From Paenibacillus terricola (GTDB lineage: Bacteria; Bacillota; Bacilli; Paenibacillales; Paenibacillaceae), in contig NZ_JACXZA010000005.1 of assembly GCF_014779765.1 (NCBI RefSeq), positions 186,001-250,000 of the forward strand: DNA of 64,000 bases, in the 5' to 3' direction. Positions 25,672 through 34,588 of this stretch are shown piece after piece. The stretch's first letter is position 1, and each line of letters starts with the position of its first letter. The notes beneath the pieces are model-generated. The model ran no database searches and had not been told where the DNA came from. It worked only from the letters and a program-made list of their open reading frames with translations. The position numbers and the translations under genes are program-made.

Positions 25672-27176
25672 TCGCCGCCACCTGCCCTCATGTCTGCATT
25701 TCCTTCTGCCAGCGGCACCCGAATCCGAATCGTCGTCCCTGCGCCAACGCTGCTCTCCGCTTCAATCGTGCCTCCATGGCCTTCAACAATCTGCTTGGCA
25801 ATGGCCAGCCCGAGACCGCTGCCGCCTGTATGGGTACTGCGTGCATCATCGCCCCGATAAAATCGTTCAAAAACATGCGGCAGCACCTCGCCGCGCATCC
25901 CTGCCCCGTTATCTTCAACTTCCAGCACAGCAGCACTCGCGCCAGCATCGATCCCAACCCGCAGCGTGATCCGCTTCATTTCCTTGTCCATAAACTTAGC
26001 GCTATTCTGCACCAAGTTATCGACCACTCGCTTCAGCTTAGCTCGATCCGCCATGATGACCGCTTTATCAAACGGCGCCGTATTCGCCGTCATCTCATAT
26101 TCCACCTGAATGCCCTGCCCCCCAAGCTCGAAGCCGATCTCTTCCGCGGCATCCTGCGCGAACGTTGCAAGATCAATCGTCTCGAACGAATAAGGCTCCC
26201 TCTTCAAATCCAGCTTCGAGTACAACAGCAGCTCGTCGACAAGCCGTCCCATATCCGTCACCTTGTCATGGATCGTGCCGACATACTTGTCCAGCCTCTC
26301 CGGCGTGTTCGCCAACCCGTCTCGGATTCCCTCGACGTAGCCCTTGATCGTCGCAATCGGCGTCTTCAGGTCATGCGAAATATTCGAGATTAACTGCTTC
26401 CGATTATCCTCGTACTGCAATTGGAGCTGGATCGATTCGTTGAGTCGACGCCGCATTTCCTCGAACGTCATGCTAAGTTGCCCGATCTCGTCGCGCGACT
26501 GCGGCTTCAACTCGAACTGCAGATCGCCTTCCTTGATCTGTTCGGCCGAACGCCGAAGCACATCAAGCGGCCGCACGATCGAACGCGTCACATATCGGTA
26601 CAGCAGCAGTCCCGTTAGTAGGATGACCGCCAGCAGTACGACAATGAGTATCGGCAGCAGCGTCCGGACGATTTCGGTCCAAGGACTTCTCTCTCGCATA
26701 ACGTACAGACTGCCCTGCTCGCCGTTCGGGAACGGGAAGTCGAATTTGGCATAGGAGAAAAACCGGTTGCCAACGTTCAGCGTGCTGCGAATCGTATAGT
26801 TCGCGGCATCGTATTGCGGAAGCGCCTCGCCCATCTTCGGCTCTGCGAGCGAAGGCGAAGCGTAAGTAATCGTATCGTCCTGCCGGACGAATAGGCCGGC
26901 TTGGACCATTTTGAGCTTAAGGTCATAGGAAGCAAGAAGCTCTTGGTCGTTCAACTGCGCCGGGTCCTGCTTGGCGAGATATTTGAGATCAAGGAAGATC
27001 GACTCCTCCTCGTCTGTCAGCGGATGTATCGAATAATGAATATTATAAAAGCTGCTTATGCTGCGCATGTCGCCTGTAACCGCCACCGAACTTAGGAACG
27101 CCGTCAAGACGAACAGCACGATCGCAACCGCCACCACGGCCGAGAACGACAGCAGCAGCCGGATTCGGATAGACAT
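25668..27176 (-). CDS. Membrane sensor histidine kinase
   Basis: 502 aa from ATG 27176, chosen for GGGGAGG upstream. It has two membrane segments (about 5-28 and 170-195) flanking an extracellular domain, then a HAMP domain, the H-box ISHDLKTPIATIKGY, the N-box LVQNSAKF, and the ATP-binding glycines VEDNGAGM and GSGLGLAIAK. It autophosphorylates and passes phosphate to the adjacent response regulator. The signal is unknown; nearby targets could include the SLH protein. Confidence 0.88.
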   Translation of the reverse strand: MSIRIRLLLSFSAVVAVAIVLFVLTAFLSSVAVTGDMRSISSFYNIHYSIHPLTDEEESIFLDLKYLAKQDPAQLNDQELLASYDLKLKMVQAGLFVRQDDTITYASPSLAEPKMGEALPQYDAANYTIRSTLNVGNRFFSYAKFDFPFPNGEQGSLYVMRERSPWTEIVRTLLPILIVVLLAVILLTGLLLYRYVTRSIVRPLDVLRRSAEQIKEGDLQFELKPQSRDEIGQLSMTFEEMRRRLNESIQLQLQYEDNRKQLISNISHDLKTPIATIKGYVEGIRDGLANTPERLDKYVGTIHDKVTDMGRLVDELLLYSKLDLKREPYSFETIDLATFAQDAAEEIGFELGGQGIQVEYEMTANTAPFDKAVIMADRAKLKRVVDNLVQNSAKFMDKEMKRITLRVGIDAGASAAVLEVEDNGAGMRGEVLPHVFERFYRGDDARSTHTGGSGLGLAIAKQIVEGHGGTIEAESSVGAGTTIRIRVPLAEGNADMRAGGGE

Positions 27177-27283
27177 ATCGTCCTCCCCTTTCTTTCGGTT
27201 AGTATACCGCAACCCCTCACGCGTGCAAAAGAAAAATACCTCCGCATGACGACAGCAAGCCCCTAAACGTCCGTTACAGAAAA

Positions 27284-27315
27284 GAGGCAATCGAACCCAA
27301 AGGTTCAATTACCTC
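27284..27315 (-). terminator. Terminator of the Imm70 gene
   Basis: GAGGTAATTGAACC paired with GGTTCGATTGCCTC, followed by TTTTCT on the minus strand. Confidence 0.75.
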
Positions 27316-27343
27316 ACACTTGTAATAACTCCATGCTTTATGT

Positions 27344-27760
27344 CTACATGCTATGTATTCTTAAATCCAAGTCGTACTGTAAAGCTGTCTCAATAGCTTT
27401 TAAGAAAATATCGAATACTTGCTTGCTATCGCTGCTGACAAAGTAATTGCCTAAGCTTGTAATCTCAGGACTGATATCATCTCCCCAAGGCGGCCGCTTC
27501 GATAAATCCTCGATATCCCAGATGACCTTGTTTGGAGGAATGTCCATTAACAATTCTCTCGCATTGTTTAATTCCTCCTGAAGAGCAGGAATCTGAGCTT
27601 TATCCAGTTGTTCATGGTAGAGGCTCTTCAATAATACCGGATACTTTGTCCCCCAGCCGTTAGGTTCCAAATTGTAGCTGATTGTAGAGAAAAACGAATG
27701 AAGGAAATCTCCGGTACCGATAGGAAACCAAAAATAATGGGCTTTCAAACCAACTGTCAA
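27344..27760 (-). CDS. Imm70-family immunity protein
   Basis: 138 aa. The start is TTG 27760 with GGAGAGG upstream. It matches the Imm70 family by its opening KAHYFWFPIGTGDFLHSFFS, by VIWDIEDLSKRPPWG and by ITSLGNYFV. Such proteins are antidotes to polymorphic toxins delivered between competing cells. It sits 14 nt after a broken toxin tip (27775-28246), so toxin and immunity form a cognate pair in which only the immunity gene looks intact. The stretch is AT-richer than its neighbours, which suggests horizontal acquisition. Confidence 0.75.
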   Translation of the reverse strand: MTVGLKAHYFWFPIGTGDFLHSFFSTISYNLEPNGWGTKYPVLLKSLYHEQLDKAQIPALQEELNNARELLMDIPPNKVIWDIEDLSKRPPWGDDISPEITSLGNYFVSSDSKQVFDIFLKAIETALQYDLDLRIHSM

Positions 27761-27774
27761 TTCAATTCCTCTCC

Positions 27775-28246
27775 TTAATAGGTCATAAATGTAATGTCAA
27801 CATTTCCACCAGTCTTACTATCGTATTTACGAACCAAAACATCAAGCATATCATCAGTATATTTTTGTCCTCTTACATCAATTATTACTGATTGTTTATT
27901 GTTTTTGGGGAGATGTGTCAGCCTGAGTTTATATTGTTTCTCAATATTATTAGCCAAGTTTGTTCTACCTGTCGAGTTAGTAACAGTATAGTTCTTAATG
28001 TCTATGCTATGGCCTTTTTTTATAAAAGTCAGGACGTACACTTCCAGACATTCCGTAACTAACCTCTTGTATTTCTCCATTAATATTCTTGAAGGTTTTC
28101 TGTTCTTCATAACCAGTATATTTCTTTGCAAAGCTATTGTGGTATGGGACTTTCCCTTCTCTTGCAGGGTTGTCCAGCTTCGTCAGCCAACTTGGTTTGC
28201 CGCCTGTTCCGGGTTTTGCCTTCGCATCCTCCGCACCTATCCTCAC
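27775..28246 (-). pseudogene. Frameshifted C-terminal tip of a polymorphic (RHS/LXG-type) toxin
   Basis: Two overlapping minus-strand frames give one continuous toxin tip: GTGGKPSWLTKLDNPAREG and so on to SVRPDFYKK in the first frame, then GHSIDIKNYTV to VDITFMTY in the second. The join lies at a run of seven A (28015-28021, T on the plus strand); six would restore one frame. The block with RPDFY and IDIKNY looks like a PD-(D/E)XK-type nuclease core. There is no delivery domain, signal or repeat region upstream: a stop lies just before the fragment. It is therefore an orphan toxin tip. The frameshift could be real or a homopolymer sequencing error. Confidence 0.65.
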
Positions 28247-28344
28247 GGACTAAGCACTATGCGTCAGCTATGTACTTCCGCCACTTTTCGGTGTACTGGA
28301 GACTTTCACGCGTTAGTCAATTGCGCTTCCAAGCGCACAAAAAA

Positions 28345-28378
28345 CCCTCCCGAAGCGCATCACTGCGCCTCGAAAGGG
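28345..28378 (-). terminator. Terminator of the amylase gene
   Basis: Long stem (CCTTTCGAGGCGCA / TGCGCTTCGGGAGG) with a 4-nt loop and TTTTTT after it on the minus strand, 17 nt past the amylase stop. Confidence 0.85.
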
Positions 28379-28395
28379 CCCTTCCCATTCATTCC

Positions 28396-31300
28396 TTACA
28401 ACAGTCCAGCCGCACGCAGCATCCGTGCGAACACGGTCGCGACTTCTGCGCGGGTTGCGTGGTTGTTAGCGTTGAAACGATGTGCTGTATCGCCTTGCAT
28501 GAAGCCCTCGCCTACGATGTAAGCTACCGCTTCCTCTGCCCAAGCTGCAATGCTGCCGCTGTCCGTCAATCCAGCAAGTGCATCGCCGCTGCCATCGCCA
28601 GCAGCAGGCAGTCCTAGCAATACTGCTGCGCGCGCGAGCATAACGGCCATCTGCTGACGCGTGATTGGCGCATTCGGCGCGAATTGATCAGCCGATAGAC
28701 CAGTCACCAGTTTCAATGCGAACGCATTGGCGACATCTTTAGCGTACCATGCGCCTGATGCCACGTCTGCGAACGATGGTGCAGTGCCGCCGGCAGCAGC
28801 GGCCAAAGCGTCTTTGCCTGCTTGCTGCGAAGAGATCGCGCGGATCAGCAATGCAGTGAATTCCGCACGCGTAATCTCGCCTCGCGGATCAAAGCTTCCG
28901 TTCGGACGTCCATTGATAATACCCAGCTTGCTCAGTGCTTCAATATCCTTCTCTGCCCAATGGCCTTGAACATCAGGGAACGTTACGCCCGTTGTACTTG
29001 AGCCCGATCCGTTGCCTCCATTGTTACTGCCTGTGCCTGATCCATTGCCTTCGGTTCCAGTACCATTCCCTGTACCGTTACCACCTGTACCGGCACCTGT
29101 TCCATTGCCAGTTCCCGAACCGCTGCCATCACCGTTGCCGGATCCATTGCCGTTTCCATTGCCGCCGTCAACCGCCGTACGCGTAATGGACATCGTAATC
29201 GTCTTGGTTGCCTGACCTCTACGGTTTTTATCTTCATACCACCCTTGTGCAAGCGTCTCCGCTGTCGGCTCAATGTGCAGAACGAATTTGTTCTCGCCCA
29301 CTGCAAGCGGAAGCGAATCCAGCTGTACATTGCCATAGGCATCCATTGCAGTGCTCGCAATCGGTTCACCGTTAATCGTGAATGCAACGCCGTACGGTAC
29401 GACAGCCTTCAGCTTCACGCTTGCTTCCGTTGTGGAGAACGTGATGTCCTCGCCGAATGATTGGCGCGGCATCGTGACGATCATCGGCATATCCACCCAA
29501 CGCAGCACGTAGTCGTCGACGACCATCTGATTGCCGCCCTGATTCTGAATCTTCAACAGCATATTCGTATTTTCCGAGCTATACGCCCAGTTGCCGTAGT
29601 CCGTCGTATCATTCGCGATGCGGGTATGGCTCGTGAAAGCTTCCGTCGCCCAAGTGCCGCGCGTATATTTGTAATCGAGTCTCTTGCCCGCCATCATTTT
29701 GAACTTGTACTCGACCACATCGCGATTCGTTGCGCCGCTTGGAACGCTCAGCTTCGTGCCGCTTGCATTCCAGTTATTCAGCTGTTCCGATGCCATGAAG
29801 ATGTCATCCGTAGCAGGTGTATAAGATGGCAGATGCAAACGAATCGTTACATCGACCATAACCAGCTTCGGCGTCACCGCCTGCGTAACCGACGCCGCAC
29901 GATTATATGCAGCATCGTACGAAGTGACGTAGTACACGTAATTCTTATCATTGCTTACAGCAAGATCGGTGTATGACACCGCATCCGCACCCAAGCTCGC
30001 CACACGTTTGAATGCCGTGTCTCCCGGCGATTGACGGAATACCTCATGACCTACAGGAACCTCAAACGCCGCTTCTCCTTCACCCGCCACAGGCTGCGTC
30101 CAGTTCAACTGCACGCGGTTCGATTCCACCGTAATCGGCAGCAGTACAGGCGCCTTAGGTGCTGTCGTGTCGCTCGTATTCGCCAGCGCGTTCAGCGACT
30201 GTTCGCTCGATTGCGAGAACGACTCCCCGTTATTCGCCGACACTTTGGCATAATAAGCGAATGTCCCTGTCTCTGTTGGTTCAAAAGCAGCCCAATACAC
30301 TTTCTCGCCGCTTGCCGTATCCTTCAAGTACCGCAGCTTCGTCTCTGACGCAGTTGTTGCTCCGCTCGCTGCGTTGTAATAGACCAGCTTCGCAATCAAT
30401 CCGGCCGCTTCCTTACCCGCCAGCGCTGGATCGTTGGTCAAACCATTCGCTGCGATCGTAACTTGAATTTGACCCGTCTTATTGCCTGTTCCGATCGTCA
30501 AATCCGGCGCCGCCTGCGTAATCGACACGCTGTCGATCACGAATGCCGGCAGTGCCGATACCATCGCGCTCATCGCGCTTTCAGCCGCACCATGAACAGC
30601 CGTCACCGCGTAATAGTATTTCGTGCCGTTCTTAACGGTCTTATCCAAATAGGAAGCCGCCGAGCCTGCCGAATCGGCCGGAACGGTACCTATGAGCGTT
30701 ACGCTGCCGCCTTCGATTGCAGCTCGATATACATTGTAGCTATCCGCGCCTGCCGTCTCATTCCAAGACAGTGTCACCGTACCATTGCCGCCTGCTGCCG
30801 CAAGACCTTGTACGTCCGCTGCCGAAGACAACGCTTGGTCAGAAACCATCATGTAGCCGGTCAGTGCCGGAATCGTCAGCGTAATAATGCCGCCTGCGGA
30901 TACAACCGCCTTCGCATTCGTGCCAAGCGCATCTGTAAGCGCCAAGCCCGCCGGCAAGTAACCTGCGACATTCGCTTGGATCGTCTGTTCCGTCTCGCTG
31001 CGGTTCACAACGACAAGGCCTGCTTCTGAAGCATTCTTCCGAGCATAAGCAATGACATCACCCTGCGCGTAAGCCGTCTTCAGATCACCCGTGCTGAATA
31101 CATCATGCTCATGCCGCACTTTCGCAGCCGTCTGATACATATTGAACAATGAAGCATATCGGCCTTGACCGCTGTATGCACCGTTCGTGTCCTGTACCCG
31201 TTCCCAAGGGAACGCTCTTCTCGAATCCGGGTCCTTCGTGCCTGTGAGGCCAACTTCGTCGCCGTAATAAATCGTTGGCGCGCCTGGGTAGCCCAGCTGG

Positions 31301-34035
31301 AACAACGCCGTCAGCGCCTGACGCTTGATCGCTAGATCACTCGCTTCATCAGCAATGACGAGATGCTGCTCTTCCCAATCCGGATGGTCCAGCTTCGTAA
31401 TGCTGCGCGTCGTATCGTGGGAATCGACCAGGTTAAGCATCGACTGCCAAGCCTGCTCCGGATAGTCCTCGCGAATCGACTCAAGCGAATCATTCATCGC
31501 CGCTGCATCGCCGTTAATCATGAACCCTTGCAAGGCGGAACGGAAACGATAGTTCATGACCGAGTCGAACTGGTCGCCGAGCAGGAACTTCGTTGCCACG
31601 CCCCACTCCTCGCCGAGAATGATCGGATCTTCGATCACATCGCCATTCGTATTCTTACGACCTTCTACCGACTTCACCGCTTCGCGGAATTTCGCCCACG
31701 TGCCGCTCGACACGTCAGGCGCTACGTCGAGGCGCCAGCCGCTTGCGCCAAGCCACTCCCAACGCTGCGATACGGTGCTCTGCATCGATGCCGCTGCTTC
31801 TGCGTCGCTCTTGCCGGTCAGGTCATGACCGATGACCTCGTCGCGGTAATGGACATTGTTCCATTCGTGTTGTCCTTCCAATGCTACCGTGTCGCCTGGC
31901 TGCGGCTCGACCGCATCCATGACCGGCAGCGAATCGTAACCCCACCATGCATCATATTTGTAACGATAATTGCCGTTTGCATCTTGAACCTTCTCGTTCG
32001 CTACCGTAAACCAAGTCGTATACGTAAAATCTTCCGGATACGAATAATGCTTGCCCGTCAGCGGGTTGATCTGCGCCGTGAACGAATCGATCACCTGCTG
32101 CTCCGCATCCTTCTGCGTCTTGCCGCTGTTCACCAGATTCCACACTTTCGCCCAATACTCGTAAGCGCCGATCTCTGGATATTTCTCATAACGGTCAAAA
32201 TAAATCGAGTCATCGCCCACATGGTTGAACACGCCGTCCATAATGAGGTGAATGCCTCTTGCCGTCGCCTGCTTCGCGAATTCGCTGAACACGCGGTCCG
32301 ACGCAACCCTCGTCGCCTCATAATCGAGGCCGGACTTCGGATCGCCAGGCGTGTTATAGACAGGCTTGCCGAACATAGGGTCCAGATGCTTATAGTCCGT
32401 CGCATCGTACTTGTGGTTCGAAGCCGCCCATGCAACCGGGTTCAAATAAATTGCCGTAATGCCGATCGACTGCAAGTAATCCAGCTTCTGGCTGACCCCT
32501 GCAATGTCGCCGCCGTAGAATTCGTTCGACCATACGCCGTCCGATTTCGCATTCGGATAATACGGAGCATTCTCCGGCGTCGTCCGATCCGGATTCTCCG
32601 GCGTATTCGACCAATTGCCCCACACTTGATCCGGCGTTGGATCGTTCGGCACGCCGCCGTCGAAGTATTGGCTCTTCGTCGTCGTAATCGTCGTATTGCT
32701 GCCGTCCGCATCATTGCGGACGCCTCGTACCCCGTCTACGACTTTCGCACGGTTGTTCGTCTGGTCGCCGTCGAAGAAACGGTCGACGAACAGCTGATAA
32801 ACAACCGCATTTTTGATCCAATCCGGCGTCTTATAGCCTGCTTTGTAGATGGTCAGATCGTAAGGAAGCGCGCCTTCGTCCGCCGCTGCGCCTGTACCGC
32901 CGCGAACGCCGTTGTCGCCGTATTCCACCTTCGTGCTGCCATCGATCAGAATGAACTTATAGCCCCAGATGCCATACGGAGCCAGCTCTTGCTTCGGAAT
33001 AACGGCTTCGAAGTAATCTTTGCCGCCTGTCGTCGTCGTCTTCGCCATATCGAATGTGCGAGCGAAGCCCGTTCCATCCGTCAGTTCAACGCGCGCAAGC
33101 TCAACGTCTCCTGCTTCCGCTGCGATGCGAAGCGTCAGATCCTGCGTACCTTCCTCGATTGCGCCGAACGGCTTCTTGTATGTAACCGATCGGCTATCGA
33201 ACACGATCGCATCCTTGTTGATCTGTCCGTCGAAATCTTGATCCTTCGGCTTGTAGTTATGCGACAGCTTCCCAGCCGGCACATCGAGCGTAAAGGTAAC
33301 GTCCGATGGATCCAGCACGTTCACGAGTAGATTGGAACCGCCCTTGCCATTGGATCCATAGTCGACCGCCCAGCTGTTCCCCATCGTTACTTTCGCTTCG
33401 TAGCTGCCTGCCGGCAGCGTGCGCTGCAGCTTATAGACGGAACCGTCGAAGTTGTAATCTACGAACATCTGCTGCGCCGTCTCCGGGCTCCATTCATTCT
33501 CGCCGAACACCTTCTGGATGCTGCCCACAAGGCGAGGCCAGTTCTCGAGAGCGACCGATGGCACATATTGCTGCAAATTGTCCACGCCCGGCAAACTGAT
33601 GCGAGCTTGCCCAAGCTCTTCATTGATATAGAATCGAACCTCCGTCTTCGCTGTGCCAGGCACCGTCATGCTGAAATTTCCGCCTGCATTGCTGAAGCCG
33701 TCCCATGTCTCGTTCTTCGTCAGCTTGAACTCGTAATTGCCCGGATCAAGCGTAAGCGCGAACATATAGAACCCGCCCACCAGATGCTTGAACTGGTTAG
33801 CTGTATCGTCTTGCTTCCAACCATTGAAGCTGCCTGTCGCATACCAGCGCGTTGTGCCGCCTGGCTGGCTATCCCCGTAATTCGGATCAAGCGGCATTAT
33901 GGTTCCGCCACCCGCACCGCCCCCGCTATCATCTGCATACGCCCTGCCGCTGGATAACGCGGCGCCTGCGAAGCACTGCACGAGCACTACAAGACAAATG
34001 ACGAATAGATAGGCTTTCTTCGTTCGATGTCGCAT
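28396..34035 (-). CDS. Giant cell-wall-anchored alpha-amylase/pullulanase (GH13 + SLH)
   Basis: 1879 aa with a signal peptide (RHRTKKAYLFVICLVVLVQC, cleavage near SGRAYA). Two starch-binding-like modules begin near residues 60 (WYATGSFNGWKQD) and 170. A GH13 barrel follows, with DGVFNHVGDD, the nucleophile Asp near 770 in WRLDVAPD, the acid/base Glu near 809 in ILGEEW, and LVDSHD near 873. Then come FN3-like modules (GNGTVTLSWNETAG), another carbohydrate-binding-type module, a Gly/Asn/Ser linker and three SLH repeats that hold it in the cell wall. It degrades starch or pullulan outside the cell; bond specificity cannot be fixed by eye. GGGAGG precedes the start; TTG one codon upstream is possible. 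Confidence 0.88.
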   Translation of the reverse strand: MRHRTKKAYLFVICLVVLVQCFAGAALSSGRAYADDSGGGAGGGTIMPLDPNYGDSQPGGTTRWYATGSFNGWKQDDTANQFKHLVGGFYMFALTLDPGNYEFKLTKNETWDGFSNAGGNFSMTVPGTAKTEVRFYINEELGQARISLPGVDNLQQYVPSVALENWPRLVGSIQKVFGENEWSPETAQQMFVDYNFDGSVYKLQRTLPAGSYEAKVTMGNSWAVDYGSNGKGGSNLLVNVLDPSDVTFTLDVPAGKLSHNYKPKDQDFDGQINKDAIVFDSRSVTYKKPFGAIEEGTQDLTLRIAAEAGDVELARVELTDGTGFARTFDMAKTTTTGGKDYFEAVIPKQELAPYGIWGYKFILIDGSTKVEYGDNGVRGGTGAAADEGALPYDLTIYKAGYKTPDWIKNAVVYQLFVDRFFDGDQTNNRAKVVDGVRGVRNDADGSNTTITTTKSQYFDGGVPNDPTPDQVWGNWSNTPENPDRTTPENAPYYPNAKSDGVWSNEFYGGDIAGVSQKLDYLQSIGITAIYLNPVAWAASNHKYDATDYKHLDPMFGKPVYNTPGDPKSGLDYEATRVASDRVFSEFAKQATARGIHLIMDGVFNHVGDDSIYFDRYEKYPEIGAYEYWAKVWNLVNSGKTQKDAEQQVIDSFTAQINPLTGKHYSYPEDFTYTTWFTVANEKVQDANGNYRYKYDAWWGYDSLPVMDAVEPQPGDTVALEGQHEWNNVHYRDEVIGHDLTGKSDAEAAASMQSTVSQRWEWLGASGWRLDVAPDVSSGTWAKFREAVKSVEGRKNTNGDVIEDPIILGEEWGVATKFLLGDQFDSVMNYRFRSALQGFMINGDAAAMNDSLESIREDYPEQAWQSMLNLVDSHDTTRSITKLDHPDWEEQHLVIADEASDLAIKRQALTALFQLGYPGAPTIYYGDEVGLTGTKDPDSRRAFPWERVQDTNGAYSGQGRYASLFNMYQTAAKVRHEHDVFSTGDLKTAYAQGDVIAYARKNASEAGLVVVNRSETEQTIQANVAGYLPAGLALTDALGTNAKAVVSAGGIITLTIPALTGYMMVSDQALSSAADVQGLAAAGGNGTVTLSWNETAGADSYNVYRAAIEGGSVTLIGTVPADSAGSAASYLDKTVKNGTKYYYAVTAVHGAAESAMSAMVSALPAFVIDSVSITQAAPDLTIGTGNKTGQIQVTIAANGLTNDPALAGKEAAGLIAKLVYYNAASGATTASETKLRYLKDTASGEKVYWAAFEPTETGTFAYYAKVSANNGESFSQSSEQSLNALANTSDTTAPKAPVLLPITVESNRVQLNWTQPVAGEGEAAFEVPVGHEVFRQSPGDTAFKRVASLGADAVSYTDLAVSNDKNYVYYVTSYDAAYNRAASVTQAVTPKLVMVDVTIRLHLPSYTPATDDIFMASEQLNNWNASGTKLSVPSGATNRDVVEYKFKMMAGKRLDYKYTRGTWATEAFTSHTRIANDTTDYGNWAYSSENTNMLLKIQNQGGNQMVVDDYVLRWVDMPMIVTMPRQSFGEDITFSTTEASVKLKAVVPYGVAFTINGEPIASTAMDAYGNVQLDSLPLAVGENKFVLHIEPTAETLAQGWYEDKNRRGQATKTITMSITRTAVDGGNGNGNGSGNGDGSGSGTGNGTGAGTGGNGTGNGTGTEGNGSGTGSNNGGNGSGSSTTGVTFPDVQGHWAEKDIEALSKLGIINGRPNGSFDPRGEITRAEFTALLIRAISSQQAGKDALAAAAGGTAPSFADVASGAWYAKDVANAFALKLVTGLSADQFAPNAPITRQQMAVMLARAAVLLGLPAAGDGSGDALAGLTDSGSIAAWAEEAVAYIVGEGFMQGDTAHRFNANNHATRAEVATVFARMLRAAGLL

Positions 34036-34204
34036 CAACTGTTGTACCTCCCTGGAATCGTATTCATATTGGATCGCACAGTTCGTTACCGCGTCTCTTT
34101 CGCTTCCCCGGATCGCTTAAACCCTTATGCTGTATTTTATTCCGCTGCATTGCCAACGGACAGCGCTGTATGATGCTTAAATCAACGCATGATCGTGTGC
34201 AACT

Positions 34205-34226
34205 TTTGTGCAAACGTTTGCACAAA
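34205..34226. promoter_or_regulatory. LacI-family operator palindrome upstream of the amylase
   Basis: Perfect palindrome with core TTGTGCAAACGTTTGCACAA, 170 nt before the amylase start. Its centre matches operators of LacI/MalR-type sugar regulators. A second imperfect copy (TGGTAACGTTTGCACAA) lies at 34394-34410. The 550-nt stretch from 34036 to 34588 otherwise holds no gene that I can see. Confidence 0.65.
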
Positions 34227-34437
34227 TAGCATGAATAAACGATTGACGCTCAGCCCTGTTTTCAAACAGGAACGAGCAGACAATCGACAGTGAGTGACAG
34301 CATTCTTGATACAGCAATGGATTTCAAACGATAAGCATAATAATGAGTAAGAGGAAGAGCTTCTTGCTAAGCTGCTGAGGAACCGAAAGAAAGTGGTAAC
34401 GTTTGCACAATTCGGTGAATCGATCATATCACCGTCT

Positions 34438-34451
34438 TGTAAGCGTTGTCA
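34438..34451. promoter_or_regulatory. cre (CcpA) site
   Basis: TGTAAGCGTTGTCA fits the Bacillus cre consensus TGWAANCGNTNWCA at every position. It lies between the divergent amylase and cardiolipin synthase genes; carbon catabolite repression of the amylase is the likely purpose. Confidence 0.55.
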
Positions 34452-34588
34452 ACATTCGTTTTGCAATTACATCCCGCTTACTCCCTTAATGACGTATCAT
34501 TCTTGACGCCTTTACCGAAAATAGGTAAGATGCAATGTGCAACGCTATTCCTACCATATCATGCATAATTCACAGGGAGCATCAATCC

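Noticed and set aside
31363-33330. 655-codon open frame antisense to the amylase gene
   Set aside because: It is an Arg/His/Leu-rich shadow of a GC-rich coding strand without ribosome site; the amylase frame has clear catalytic motifs.
34182-34427. 81-codon minus-strand frame upstream of the amylase
   Set aside because: It runs through operator palindromes, has no ribosome site, and its composition (Ser/Cys/Leu) is not convincing.
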